Both the position numbers and the translations under genes were made by a program. From assembly GCA_023432405.1 (NCBI GenBank), contig JAEYUQ010000003.1, forward strand, positions 62,001-126,000: 64,000 nucleotides of DNA, written 5' to 3'. The DNA is from Actinomycetes bacterium (GTDB lineage Bacteria > Actinomycetota > Actinomycetes > Mycobacteriales > Mycobacteriaceae). The notes under the pieces were generated by a model that had not been told where the DNA came from, did not search any database, and worked only from the letters and a program-made list of their open reading frames with translations. Below are positions 1 to 8,593 of this stretch, in pieces. Position 1 is the first letter of the stretch. Each line of letters begins with the position of its first letter.

Positions 1-206
1 GGGGCTACTGCTCAGTTCTGGCAGCCATTGCTCTAGGCGCAGTGATGTGGAATTACCGTTCCCTGACCTGGCGCTTATCAGGAGCCATCCTGGGAGCTGT
101 CCTCGCTATAGTAATCCGCTGGATATTCGTCAGCCTAGATCTTCCCACCCTTACCTGGCCTTATGTGATTGCTGTGTGGGTGGTAGCTGCCATCGGTAAA
201 GCCTAG
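1..206 (+). CDS. C-terminal end of a membrane protein (5' partial)
   Basis: An open frame enters from the left edge and ends in TAG at 204-206, giving about 67 residues. It is strongly hydrophobic, with two or three membrane segments and a Leu-Pro-Thr-Leu-Thr-Trp-Pro-Tyr stretch before the last helix. That ending resembles the last helices of bacterial urea transporters (UT family), which often carry a Thr-x-Pro-Phe motif there, but the fragment is too short to assign. It converges on the AMP nucleosidase gene. Confidence 0.5.
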   Translation, partial: GYCSVLAAIALGAVMWNYRSLTWRLSGAILGAVLAIVIRWIFVSLDLPTLTWPYVIAVWVVAAIGKA

Positions 207-306
207 AGTCAACCAACACAAACTAGGGCACCCCACGGTCCCGAGGGGCTCACCCCAACCCACTTTCCGAAGCCCTTTTCCGGAAAAGCTCACCCATGTC
301 TCAGGC

Positions 307-1713
307 TTAGCGGAAGGGAACCTCTGCCACGGTCCGTCGAAGCTTTCGAGTGCGCAAATCCTGAAGATTCGCCGCCAGGCGCTCCATAGCTAACACGGCA
401 CACATAACATGGGCTTCTTTGGAAGAGGAGTAGAACGCCTGCGCCTGCGCTGGCAACTTTGGGACTGCGTGGAGAGGCAAATCAGACACCGATAGCAAAG
501 TTCCATAGGGCACTCGGTAACGGTAACCATTGGCCGCTAAGGTAGCAGATTCCATATCTACTGCCACGGCCGTCGATCCGCGAAGCCATGCCCACAGTTC
601 ACGGGGACTTCTCCACTCCCAGTTACGGTCGGCCGTGGACAGCACTGTGCCTGTGCGCATGAGAGACTTCTGGGAACCGTAAATCTCCTCAATACTGGCT
701 TCCAAAGCGCGCTGCACCTCGGGAACTGCGGGAATGGGCACATCCGAAGGAATATGATCATCCAGCAGTCCGTCCCGACGCTGATAGGCATTCCCCAGAA
801 TCAAGTCTCCAATCCTCATGCGCCCATCCAGCCCAGCGCAGTGACCAATCATGATCCAGGCTTCTGGACGCAGCACAGCCACACAATCCGTAATAGTTTT
901 CGCATTCGAGGGCCCTACCCCAATGTTGATCATGGTGATTCCTTGGGCACCCTCAGCCACTAAATCCACACGCGGCATCTGTGAAGTATTCTCCGCTACC
1001 AAGGAGCTCACATCACACTCTGAAAGGTTCCTGCGGTCAATCACTCGGGAATCAGAAAGTATCAGCGCCTGGTAGCGGCTATCTCTGCGCAAAGACTCCA
1101 CACCAAACTTGATGAACTCTGCAGTATGCATTGCATAGTTCGTAAAGAGGAGATACTTCTGCATAGAGTCCGGGGAAATCCCGGTGTAATGAGTAATCCT
1201 CTGGCAAGCAATATCAAAACGCTGCGGGCCAAAATGAAACAGTGGGCGCTCCTTACGATGAAACGCCTTCCACTCACCATCAATGATGGAATCATGGACG
1301 TCGTCAAGGGAAGGCCGTGGCACTGCCTGCGCTTTATCACCGGCCCGCCGAGCCTCTGGAACGCCCTCAATCCCGTCAATGTACTCCGGGGGAATCCGAG
1401 TTTTTGACGGGCTGACTTCTATGCTGCAGGGATAGTGAGACACCAACGCCCCCAACTGTTCACGCAGGTAATTCTCAATCAAGCGCGGCCGGGAAAGCGT
1501 TGCCGAATACAAGCCAGCCTCATTGACATACCCAAAAGGCAAGCTACGGTCCACCTGTTTCCACGCTTTCACGTCAACCGTAATTTTGGGATACGTCACA
1601 CTGCGATAATCCGCATAAGATCCGGTCTGAAGAATATGGTGAGCACGGCTAACGGCACCATCGTAGAGTTCAATGAGCTGATCTACGGCCCTATCGGCAT
1701 CCTGATTCGCCAT
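307..1713 (-). CDS. amn: AMP nucleosidase
   Basis: 468 residues, close to the usual length of bacterial Amn. Amn hydrolyses AMP to adenine and ribose 5-phosphate in the cytoplasm, as part of purine salvage and adenylate balance. The N-terminal ~170 residues match the Amn-specific domain (DYRSVTYPKITVDVKAW region). The C-terminal half is a nucleoside phosphorylase fold, with the glycine-rich NIGVGPSNAKT stretch, GHCAGLDG, and the substrate-binding VDMESATLAANGYRYRVPYG motif that ends in the SVSDLP segment. The ATG at 1713 gives the complete N-terminal domain. The gene stands alone; upstream on the same strand are two unrelated small membrane-protein genes. Confidence 0.92.
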   Translation of the reverse strand: MANQDADRAVDQLIELYDGAVSRAHHILQTGSYADYRSVTYPKITVDVKAWKQVDRSLPFGYVNEAGLYSATLSRPRLIENYLREQLGALVSHYPCSIEVSPSKTRIPPEYIDGIEGVPEARRAGDKAQAVPRPSLDDVHDSIIDGEWKAFHRKERPLFHFGPQRFDIACQRITHYTGISPDSMQKYLLFTNYAMHTAEFIKFGVESLRRDSRYQALILSDSRVIDRRNLSECDVSSLVAENTSQMPRVDLVAEGAQGITMINIGVGPSNAKTITDCVAVLRPEAWIMIGHCAGLDGRMRIGDLILGNAYQRRDGLLDDHIPSDVPIPAVPEVQRALEASIEEIYGSQKSLMRTGTVLSTADRNWEWRSPRELWAWLRGSTAVAVDMESATLAANGYRYRVPYGTLLSVSDLPLHAVPKLPAQAQAFYSSSKEAHVMCAVLAMERLAANLQDLRTRKLRRTVAEVPFR

Positions 1714-1795
1714 ACCACTGAACCTACCAATCCAGACACCCTTGTGCCTGGCGGAAGCTCATCCTGTGGGACAGCTACGGGCGTGGAGCAGGTAG

Positions 1796-2275
1796 CTATG
1801 CCAAGAATCCAGGACGGTCAGGGGGCAACTGAGAAGGTTCTTGGGTGAGCACCGTTTTCACAGCGAAAGGAAGGAAAACAGCGAACATAAAGAGGATGCC
1901 TCCCATAGACAGATGCGCCCACACATTATTCATACCGATAAGAGCAAACTGCACCAGGGTCATGCCTAAGAGAACAACGGAATACACCATCAGGCCGTTG
2001 TGCCCGGTACTGCGCCACACCATAACACCCAACACAACCACCACAATGAGAGCAATAAGTTGAATGCCTCCCAAAATGGCATGGAACGGTGCAAAAGAAG
2101 TATCCAGGTGCATGGCTTTTAACACACCCAACACACTTTGAAGAACGCACACCACCATAGCCACCCACGCAGCAACATAAAAGATACGTTCCTTGCCGTG
2201 AAGCTCTCCGGCAGGCTGTGCTGCCTGGGGTGGCTCAGGCTGAGGTGCACCCACCTGCGGTTGACTATCGTTCAC
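1796..2275 (-). CDS. Small four-helix membrane protein with Pro/Gln-rich N-terminus
   Basis: About 159 residues. The GTG at 2275 is preferred because GGAGGG lies seven bases upstream; an in-frame ATG at 2290 would overlap that ribosome site. The first 35 residues are hydrophilic (Pro, Gln, Ala) and are followed by four membrane helices. Histidines lie near helix ends (FHAILGG, WAHLSMGG), as in small cytochrome-like or DUF6220-type membrane proteins. The next gene on this strand encodes a protein with the same four-helix plan and a matching WAH motif, so the two look like diverged paralogues in one operon. Function unknown. Confidence 0.75.
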   Translation of the reverse strand: MNDSQPQVGAPQPEPPQAAQPAGELHGKERIFYVAAWVAMVVCVLQSVLGVLKAMHLDTSFAPFHAILGGIQLIALIVVVVLGVMVWRSTGHNGLMVYSVVLLGMTLVQFALIGMNNVWAHLSMGGILFMFAVFLPFAVKTVLTQEPSQLPPDRPGFLA

Positions 2276-2315
2276 TACCCTGCCCTCCATCTCATCGTTG
2301 TGGTATCTGCAGATT

Positions 2316-2702
2316 CTAGGCGGTTATGTGCGCCTGGCGAGCCTTCTTGGCTGCTGGAATGAGAGCAAAGGTACCGCCCAGCATGGCAATACCGATGAGG
2401 ATATGTGCCCAGTTCGCGTCGAAAAGCCCCAGGAATGTTTGGAGAATTCCAAACACCAACATTCCAAAAGCGTGTCCCACAGCAGCTTCATTTCCGGTAT
2501 AGCGTGCAGAAACCTTGGCGGAAAGTGCGGTCAGAAGAAAAAGGACGTCGTTCAGGTATGCCAGCCAACCGTGTACGGTAACACCGCTATCAATGTTGAA
2601 AGCTGCCATAAAACCCGGAATGGATTGGATGAGGGCAACCACTGAGGTGACCACGGCCAGGGGAAGGAAGGCTCGCGCCAAAGCAGAATGCTGTTGAGTC
2701 AT
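2316..2702 (-). CDS. Small four-helix membrane protein, paralogue of its neighbour
   Basis: 128 residues with four predicted membrane segments. Histidines sit at similar places to those in the downstream neighbour (VHGWLAYL, VGHAFGML, NWAHILIG). The start at 2702 has GAAAGGAAAG just upstream. The helix plan and His placement recall DUF6220-like or haem-associated small membrane proteins, but no catalytic motif is visible and I do not name a function. It is divergent from the M20 peptidase gene; the shared upstream region carries a direct repeat, a -10-like hexamer and an inverted repeat, suggesting regulation of one or both genes. Confidence 0.75.
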   Translation of the reverse strand: MTQQHSALARAFLPLAVVTSVVALIQSIPGFMAAFNIDSGVTVHGWLAYLNDVLFLLTALSAKVSARYTGNEAAVGHAFGMLVFGILQTFLGLFDANWAHILIGIAMLGGTFALIPAAKKARQAHITA

Positions 2703-2725
2703 ATCTTTCCTTTCAACGACGCCCG

Positions 2726-2758
2726 TGGGAACTACCTGGCTGTCCCTGGGAACTACCT
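2726..2758. repeat. 12-bp direct repeat, operator-like
   Basis: TGGGAACTACCT occurs at 2726-2737 and again, identical, at 2747-2758. The 21-bp spacing is two helical turns. It lies 24-56 bases upstream of the small membrane-protein start at 2702, where an activator or repressor would bind. No known regulator consensus is recognised. Confidence 0.45.
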
Positions 2759-2774
2759 CACTACTCTAGCTACA

Positions 2775-2803
2775 TATAATCAGCTTGGTCTAAAAAAGTA
2801 GAC
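2775..2803 (+). promoter_or_regulatory. Candidate promoter -10 and inverted repeat before the M20 gene
   Basis: A perfect TATAAT is at 2775-2780. Eight bases on is the inverted repeat GTCTA-N6-TAGAC (2788-2803), where a repressor would cover the transcription start. No good -35 is visible. The peptidase start at 2858 lies 55 bases downstream. Confidence 0.4.
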
Positions 2804-2857
2804 AGCTTAGTACAACCCAGTGCCACAGCCCGAGAGGCCATGTGCATAATGAGGAGC

Positions 2858-4180
2858 ATGGCTCTTTACGACGAGGCGCTTAGACTCCTGCAATCCCTCA
2901 TCAGAAACGCTTGCGTGAACGATTACACCCCCGGCTCCGGCCAGGAGGTCCGTAGTGCTAATACGCTGGCGAACTTCTTTAAGGGCACCTATGTGAAAGT
3001 GCAGCGCTTTGAACCTGAGCCTGGGCGTGTTTCCATTGCGTTTACGGTTCCTGGGAGTGACCCCACCGCAGAACCTCTCACCCTGCTTGGGCATATTGAT
3101 GTGGTTCCGGTTGAAGAAGATATGTGGACCAAGAAACCCTTTAGCGCAGAGATTGAGGATGGCAAGCTCTACGGACGCGGTGCTATGGATATGCTCTTCA
3201 TCACTGCCTCAATGGCCACAGCGGTGAGGGACGTGGCGCGTTCAGGAAAGCAACCCGCAGGAACGCTGACCTTTGTGGCCACGGCTGATGAAGAGTCCCG
3301 CGCAAACCTAGGGGCACGCTGGATTGCCGAGAACCAGCCAGAGGCTTTTAGCTGGAAGAATATGTTGGCTGAAACTGGCGGGTCCCATTTGCCCACGAAG
3401 GACGGCTCCGACGCCCTTGTGGTTGTGGTGGGTGAGCGAGGTGCGGCTCAACGGCGTATTCACGTCACGGGAGCTGCCGGTCACGGCTCTATCCCCTACG
3501 GGCGAGAATTCGCTATAGCCAACATTGCACGGGTGGCTCACCGCTTGTCCCATATCCATTCCCCCGTTCAGAATACGGATCTGTGGAAGGGGTACGTGAA
3601 GGCATTTCGCTTTGACCCAGAAACTGAAAAATATCTCCTTGACAACCCGACGGATTTCAGTGCTTTTGGAGATTTAGCCAGTTACTCGGCCTCTATGGCG
3701 CACACCACCTATGCGCCCACTGTGTTGCGCTCTGGTCAAGCTATTAACGTGTTACCTAGCCACGCCTATTTGGAGCTGGACATCCGCCCACTACCAGGCG
3801 TAACAGATGATGATGTTGATGCAGAAATACTGGAGGCTTTAGGAGATCTTGCAGATAAGGTGCGCATTGAGCGCCTCATTGTGGATCCCGCCACGGTGTC
3901 TCCTACTTCTGGCCCCCTATACGACGCCATCGTGGACACCTTCCACGAATTCTTCCCGGAAGCTGCCGTGATTCCCACTATCTCTGCTGGCGGTTCGGAT
4001 CTCCAGTTCGGGCGTCGCCTGGGCGGAAACGGTTATGGCTTTGCGCTCCACGCCAAGGAACGCACACTCAGCGACGTCATGGCCCTCCTCCATGCCCACG
4101 ATGAATACGTTGAGCTGGAAGACCTGGACCTCACAGTCCGTGCGTATCGCTCTGTTATCCGGCGCATGGTAGGGGTATAA
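2858..4180 (+). CDS. M20 family metallopeptidase (dipeptidase/deacylase-like)
   Basis: 440 residues from the ATG at 2858, chosen because AGGAG lies just upstream; in-frame ATGs at 2840 and 2849 lack a site. The M20 zinc-peptidase landmarks are all present: GHIDVVP (metal His and catalytic Asp), GRGAMDM (bridging Asp), TADEES (catalytic Glu and metal Glu), and a late metal His in GNGYGFALHAKERT. Between them is the usual dimerisation domain. Such enzymes remove acyl or aminoacyl groups from peptides or amino acids in the cytoplasm; the substrate cannot be told from sequence. The gene is monocistronic, and bioY follows after 77 bases. Confidence 0.88.
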   Translation: MALYDEALRLLQSLIRNACVNDYTPGSGQEVRSANTLANFFKGTYVKVQRFEPEPGRVSIAFTVPGSDPTAEPLTLLGHIDVVPVEEDMWTKKPFSAEIEDGKLYGRGAMDMLFITASMATAVRDVARSGKQPAGTLTFVATADEESRANLGARWIAENQPEAFSWKNMLAETGGSHLPTKDGSDALVVVVGERGAAQRRIHVTGAAGHGSIPYGREFAIANIARVAHRLSHIHSPVQNTDLWKGYVKAFRFDPETEKYLLDNPTDFSAFGDLASYSASMAHTTYAPTVLRSGQAINVLPSHAYLELDIRPLPGVTDDDVDAEILEALGDLADKVRIERLIVDPATVSPTSGPLYDAIVDTFHEFFPEAAVIPTISAGGSDLQFGRRLGGNGYGFALHAKERTLSDVMALLHAHDEYVELEDLDLTVRAYRSVIRRMVGV

Positions 4181-4257
4181 CCCCTGCTTGAGGTGTCAGG
4201 CACTGGAGAACTGTGAGAATCACCATCCTGGTCACCTCATGAAAACCATGTACGTTA

Positions 4258-4905
4258 ATGTATCCTCCTGTGACTCCCCATGCAGCCACCAACAATCAGG
4301 GCACTCCGGCTGAATCAGCCGCCCCAGATGTGGAGTATGACTCCGCTCAAAGATTTACTACAGAAGATCTCGCGTATGTAGCAGTGTTTGCGGCGATTCT
4401 TATTGTGTTGGCTTTTGTGGCTATTCCCCTTGGGGTTACAGGCGTGCCTATCGTTCTCCAGAACGCTGTGGTCATCATGGCAGGACTAATCCTGGGTGGG
4501 AAACGAGGCTTCCTTGCTGTGGCCCTGTTCCTGTTGCTGGGACTTCTTGGGCTTCCTGTTCTTGCCGGAGCGCGCTCAACACTCTCCGCACTTGCCGGCC
4601 CATCAGTCGGATACCTCGTGGGATACCTCGTGTCAGCCTTCGTTGCTGGAAGTGTGGCCTACCGAGCACCACGTCAGAAGAACACCATGCTGGCAGTGTT
4701 CCTTATGGCATCGGCGGTGGGTCTTTGCCTTCAGTACTTGTGTGGCGCAGTTGGGCTCGTCCTTCGCGCAGAATTATCTCTCCAGGCCGCAGGAGCTGCA
4801 CAACTCCCCTTCCTCATCGCGGACTGCCTCAAAGCCGTCATCGCTTCGCTTATTGCGGTAAGCGTCCATACTGCCTTTCCTGATGTGAGAAAAAAGAATA
4901 GATAG
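4258..4905 (+). CDS. bioY: Biotin ECF transporter substrate-binding subunit BioY
   Basis: 215 residues. A 40-residue hydrophilic N-terminus is followed by about six membrane helices with typical BioY features: the VLQNAVVIMAGLILGGKRG segment after helix 2, then GLLGLPVLAGARSTLSALAGPSVGYLVGY. BioY is the high-affinity biotin-binding S component. It is followed directly by the ATPase and T-component genes, so the set is a complete dedicated transporter. The ATG at 4258 has only a weak ribosome site. Around it is an imperfect palindrome (TACGTTAATGTA) that could be a control site, though it does not match a biotin-repressor sequence I can recall with certainty. Confidence 0.92.
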   Translation: MYPPVTPHAATNNQGTPAESAAPDVEYDSAQRFTTEDLAYVAVFAAILIVLAFVAIPLGVTGVPIVLQNAVVIMAGLILGGKRGFLAVALFLLLGLLGLPVLAGARSTLSALAGPSVGYLVGYLVSAFVAGSVAYRAPRQKNTMLAVFLMASAVGLCLQYLCGAVGLVLRAELSLQAAGAAQLPFLIADCLKAVIASLIAVSVHTAFPDVRKKNR

Positions 4906-4947
4906 CACGCTTTTTCACCCCTGTCTGACACCAAGGAGGTTCCCCGG

Positions 4948-5682
4948 ATGCCCACCGTCAGTTTCGATCACGTTTCGGTGGCGTATGACCAGCGCCCTAT
5001 CCTCACGGATATCTCCCTTGAGTTAAGCGAGCGTCGCATAGGCATTATTGGGGAAAATGGGAGCGGAAAGTCCACGCTTTTACGGCTTATCAACGGTCTG
5101 ATTTCGCCTACCTCAGGCACAGTTCGCGTCAATGGTCTCAACGTCCGCACCCACGGTAAAAAGGTCCGACTAAACGTGGGATTCATTTTTTCCGATGTAG
5201 ATAACCAAATCGTGATGCCCACCGTTGCCGAGGATATTGCTTTTTCTCTGCGACGCCTCACGCTCTCTCGGGAAGAAAAGAACCGCCGAGTCAGCGCCGC
5301 CCTTGAGCGCTTCAACCTCAGAGAGTTCGCCAACCAATCTCCCCATCTGCTTTCCGGAGGCCAAAAGCAGCTTCTTGCCTTGGCAGCCATCACTGTCTTG
5401 GAACCGCAGATCATTCTTGCCGATGAGCCCACCACTCTTCTAGATATGCGAAACCGCGCCACAATTCAGCAGGTTTTTGCCACGCTAGCTCAGCAACTCA
5501 TTGTGGTCACGCATGATCTAGACCTTCTTGCAGACTTTGACCGTGTTCTGTGTCTCCACCACCACGCAGTAGTGGCAGATGGCTCTCCTCGGGAGGCTAT
5601 CGGCTACTACAAATCTCTCATGGAGCAAGAGTCTGACTTCCCCACTGTACAAAACCCCCTACACTCGGAGCACCACTCATGA
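4948..5682 (+). CDS. bioM: Biotin ECF transporter ATPase BioM
   Basis: 244 residues, an ABC ATPase. Walker A is GENGSGKST near residue 37, the signature is LSGGQKQ, Walker B is IILADEPTTLLD, and the switch His is in VVTHDLD. It energises biotin uptake through BioY and the T component BioN. A strong AAGGAGG eight bases upstream fixes the ATG. bioN begins inside its stop codon (ATGATGA), indicating translational coupling in a bioY-bioM-bioN operon. Confidence 0.93.
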   Translation: MPTVSFDHVSVAYDQRPILTDISLELSERRIGIIGENGSGKSTLLRLINGLISPTSGTVRVNGLNVRTHGKKVRLNVGFIFSDVDNQIVMPTVAEDIAFSLRRLTLSREEKNRRVSAALERFNLREFANQSPHLLSGGQKQLLALAAITVLEPQIILADEPTTLLDMRNRATIQQVFATLAQQLIVVTHDLDLLADFDRVLCLHHHAVVADGSPREAIGYYKSLMEQESDFPTVQNPLHSEHHS

Positions 5683-6293
5683 TGAAGGCTCTTCCTCTGG
5701 GGGTGTACGTTCCTGACACCAGTGTTATTCACCGCCTACCGGCACTGGGTAAATTCGCATTTCTCATAGTGTTTATCCTGCTCACGTCTCTTCTCGTGGA
5801 CTCTGTGGGAATTGCCGGTGTCATGGTTACCTTCTGCATATCCCTCTACCTCCTGGCTCGAATTCCCTGGGCGCTGGCACTGCGTCAGCTCTGGGTTTCA
5901 CTTCCGGTTCTCGGTGTTCTCGGCGCTTTTCAGTGGTGGCAGCTCGGGTGGGAACCTGCTGTGCGTATTGTTCTTCTCCTACTTTCCTGTCTTGCTCTGG
6001 CCAACCTGCTCACATTGACCACGCGCATGGAACAGATGATGGACGCACTGGACAAGGCCCTTCAACCCGCCAAGAGAGTTGGATTCCCCGTGAACGCTAC
6101 TGTTGTGGCCGTCTCACTGACACTTCGGCTCATTCCCCTCATGCTCACCACGGTTACTGAGGTTCTGGATGCCCGCAAGGCACGGGGCGCGTCCTGGTCT
6201 CTCCTGGCCTTCGGCACCCCTGTCATGATCCGTTCTCTTCGCAGGGCTCGTTACCTTGGCGACGCCCTTCGCGCCCGCGGTGTGGAGGATTAA
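5679..6293 (+). CDS. bioN: Biotin ECF transporter transmembrane (T) component BioN
   Basis: 204 residues with four to five membrane helices. Two coupling motifs characteristic of EcfT/BioN proteins are seen, DARKARGAS near residue 170 and ALRARG at the C-terminus; these Ala-Arg-Gly segments dock on the ATPase. It starts at 5679 or at the second ATG, 5682, overlapping the end of bioM by 1-4 bases. Third gene of the bioYMN operon; no terminator is obvious before the siderophore operon 190 bases on. Confidence 0.92.
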   Translation: MMKALPLGVYVPDTSVIHRLPALGKFAFLIVFILLTSLLVDSVGIAGVMVTFCISLYLLARIPWALALRQLWVSLPVLGVLGAFQWWQLGWEPAVRIVLLLLSCLALANLLTLTTRMEQMMDALDKALQPAKRVGFPVNATVVAVSLTLRLIPLMLTTVTEVLDARKARGASWSLLAFGTPVMIRSLRRARYLGDALRARGVED

Positions 6294-6392
6294 TCCGTTG
6301 TCCAGTGCGGACCAGTTGAGGTGGTGCAGTTTCACCTGTACTTCTACGCTCGCCTTCCATCCGCGCTTGAACAAAACCAAGCCTTAGCTCAC

Positions 6393-6411
6393 TTAGTGCA
6401 GCCTATGCTAC
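6393..6411. promoter_or_regulatory. DtxR/IdeR-like iron box
   Basis: The 19-bp segment TTAGTGCAGCCTATGCTAC agrees with the DtxR consensus TTAGGTTAGSCTAACCTAA at 13 positions, including the central AGSCTA and both outer TTAG/CTA ends. It lies 77-95 bases upstream of the siderophore-binding protein start, so iron-dependent repression is likely. The identification is from the consensus only. Confidence 0.55.
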
Positions 6412-6414
6412 AGT

Positions 6415-6431
6415 AAACGTTCTGTACGTTT
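6415..6431. promoter_or_regulatory. 17-bp perfect inverted repeat, operator-like
   Basis: AAACGT-TCTGT-ACGTTT is a perfect 6-5-6 inverted repeat directly after the DtxR-like box and about 57 bases before the siderophore-binding protein gene. It overlaps a second dyad (TACAG-N8-CTGTA, 6409-6426). It could bind a second regulator of the uptake operon. Confidence 0.45.
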
Positions 6432-6487
6432 CAGCACTGAACACTGATGCCTTCAGCATCCCGATTCCAAGGAAGTTTCAAGACGTC

Positions 6488-7534
6488 ATGCTCACTTCAC
6501 CTTTCAAAATTCTTGCCCTCACCACAGTTTTAGGAATCACTCTGGCGGGCTGTTCCTCGTCGGCAGAGGATTCGGACACCACCACCACAGGTTCCAACAG
6601 CAGTGCAGCCAGTAGCAACGCCCAGACTGCTACCGCTACTGGCGACACCTTCACCGTGGAGGATAACCACGGCACACAGACTGTTCCGAAGAATCCGCAG
6701 CGTGTAGCTGTCACGGACAACCGTTCCTTCGAAATCTTGGCACAGTGGGATATTCCTCTGGTGGCCGCTCCTGTTCAGTTAATTCCGGCCACCGTGTCCC
6801 AGTACAAGGAGGATGCACGAATCGCGGATATCGGTTCTCACCGTGAGCCCAATCTGGAGGAATTGGCAGCACAGAACCCAGATCTCATTGTCAACGGGCA
6901 GCGCTTCCGGAACTTCTATGAGGACATCGCAGCCCTCAACCCGGAGGCAGCCCTTGTGGAATTTGAACCCCGGGAAGGTCAGCCCTGGGATCAGGAACTT
7001 CGCCGTCATACCGAATCCTTAGGCAAGGTCTTCTCCAAAGAAGCCGAAGCACAAAAACTCATCGAGGATTTCGACGCCGCCCTCAAGCGTGCGCAGGACG
7101 CCTACGACGGCAACTCCACCGTCATGGCAGTCACCGTTTCCGGCGGAAACATCGGCTACATTGCCCCCTCTGTGGGCCGCACCTTCGGACCGCTCTTTGA
7201 TCTCCTCAACCTGAAGTCTGCCCTCAAGGTAGAAAACTCCACGGACGGCCACAAGGGTGACGATGTCTCTGTAGAAACCATCGCCAACTCCGATCCCCAG
7301 TGGATTTTTGTGATGGATCGTGACGCAGGTACCAACGCCCGGAATGAGGATGGTTTCCAGCCAGCCCGCGACGTCATTGAAGGCAACGAGGCTCTCAAAA
7401 ATGTAGACGCCATCAAGGCTGGTCGGGTGATTTACGCCCCAGAGGATACCTACACCAATGAGAACATCATCACCTACACCGAGATTCTCAATTCCATTGC
7501 CGACGCCTTTGAGGCAGCCGCAGCAGGAAACTAG
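6488..7534 (+). CDS. Siderophore ABC transporter substrate-binding lipoprotein (FatB/YclQ-like)
   Basis: 348 residues. The signal peptide ends in the lipobox ITLAGC (Cys near residue 21), followed by a Ser/Thr/Ala linker and a class III periplasmic-binding fold. The segments PQRVAVTDNRSFEILAQW, NLEELAAQNPDLIV and GRVIYAPEDTYTNEN are typical of the FatB/CeuE/YclQ branch that binds catecholate or carboxylate ferric siderophores. It is anchored outside the membrane and feeds the two permeases and ATPase encoded just downstream. A DtxR-like box and an inverted repeat lie upstream. The exact ligand is not determinable. Confidence 0.9.
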   Translation: MLTSPFKILALTTVLGITLAGCSSSAEDSDTTTTGSNSSAASSNAQTATATGDTFTVEDNHGTQTVPKNPQRVAVTDNRSFEILAQWDIPLVAAPVQLIPATVSQYKEDARIADIGSHREPNLEELAAQNPDLIVNGQRFRNFYEDIAALNPEAALVEFEPREGQPWDQELRRHTESLGKVFSKEAEAQKLIEDFDAALKRAQDAYDGNSTVMAVTVSGGNIGYIAPSVGRTFGPLFDLLNLKSALKVENSTDGHKGDDVSVETIANSDPQWIFVMDRDAGTNARNEDGFQPARDVIEGNEALKNVDAIKAGRVIYAPEDTYTNENIITYTEILNSIADAFEAAAAGN

Positions 7535-7549
7535 CCGCCTGACTTCGAC

Positions 7550-8593
7550 GTGCTTCCTGTTGTCAATTCCACACCACCCTTAGCACCCGTGATATCCGTG
7601 ACCTCACCATCCGCTACTGTTCCGCCACGCACAGCCCGCACCCGAGCTTCGCTCTACAACTGGAAACTGCTGGTGGGAATCACTCTCGTTGGACTCCTCC
7701 TGACTGGATCTCTTCTCACCGGAGAGTATGACGTCTTCAATGGCCATCACGGTGCAGAGATGTTCGCCATCACCCGCATTCCCCGCACAGTAGCTCTCAT
7801 TTTGGCGGGGGCCGCTATGGCCATGTCGGGGCTTGTCATGCAGATGGTCACCCAAAACCGCTTTGTCTCACCAACTACTACGGGCACTACAGAGTGGGCG
7901 GGTTTAGGCCTCTTGGCCACTATGGTGTTGTTCCCCACCGCAACGGTCATGCACCGAATGGTGGGGGCAATCCTTTTCTCCTTCCTCGGCACGATGGTCT
8001 TCTTCCTGTTCTTACGCCGGGTGTCTCTACGATCCTCTCTCATTGTTCCCATCATCGGCATCATGCTGGGAGCTGTGGTCAGCGCTATCTCCACCTTCTT
8101 CGCCATGCACACGGATATGCTGCAAAGCCTGGGTATCTGGTTTGCGGGTAGCTTTACAGCCGTCTACCGCGGCCAGTATGAGGTGTTATGGGTTGTTCTG
8201 GCGGTGGTTATCGCAGTTTTCTTCTTCGCTGACCGCCTCACTGTAGTTGGCCTTGGGGAAGATATAGCCACCACCTTAGGTCTCAACTATCAACGCATGG
8301 TGCTCATCGGAACGGCTCTCATCTCCATTGCCACCGGCGCGGTTACCGTTGTGGTGGGCAACCTGCCTTTCCTGGGGCTCATCGTCCCCAATATCGTCTC
8401 CCTTATCCGTGGAGATGATCTGCGTTCCAACCTGCCCTGGGTGTGTTTGCTCGGTATTGGCATTGTTACCGCCTGTGACCTCATCAGCCGCAGCATCATT
8501 GCCCCTTTCGAGATTCCCGTCTCCGTTGTTCTCGGCATTGTTGGGGCAATCGTTTTCGTCACTCTGATTGTGAGGCAACGCAACCGTGGTTAA
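7550..8593 (+). CDS. Ferric siderophore ABC permease (FatD/YclN-like)
   Basis: 347 residues, GTG start at 7550, 15 bases after the binding-protein stop. After a ~35-residue hydrophilic leader there are about nine membrane helices of the FecCD family, with the sequence RIPRTVALILAGAAMAMSGLVMQMVTQNRFVSPTTTGTTEWAGLG, the hallmark of the iron-siderophore permease core. The FatD/YclN-type partner is always paired with a FatC/YclO-type permease, which is the next gene and overlaps it by eight bases. Confidence 0.9.
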   Translation: MLPVVNSTPPLAPVISVTSPSATVPPRTARTRASLYNWKLLVGITLVGLLLTGSLLTGEYDVFNGHHGAEMFAITRIPRTVALILAGAAMAMSGLVMQMVTQNRFVSPTTTGTTEWAGLGLLATMVLFPTATVMHRMVGAILFSFLGTMVFFLFLRRVSLRSSLIVPIIGIMLGAVVSAISTFFAMHTDMLQSLGIWFAGSFTAVYRGQYEVLWVVLAVVIAVFFFADRLTVVGLGEDIATTLGLNYQRMVLIGTALISIATGAVTVVVGNLPFLGLIVPNIVSLIRGDDLRSNLPWVCLLGIGIVTACDLISRSIIAPFEIPVSVVLGIVGAIVFVTLIVRQRNRG

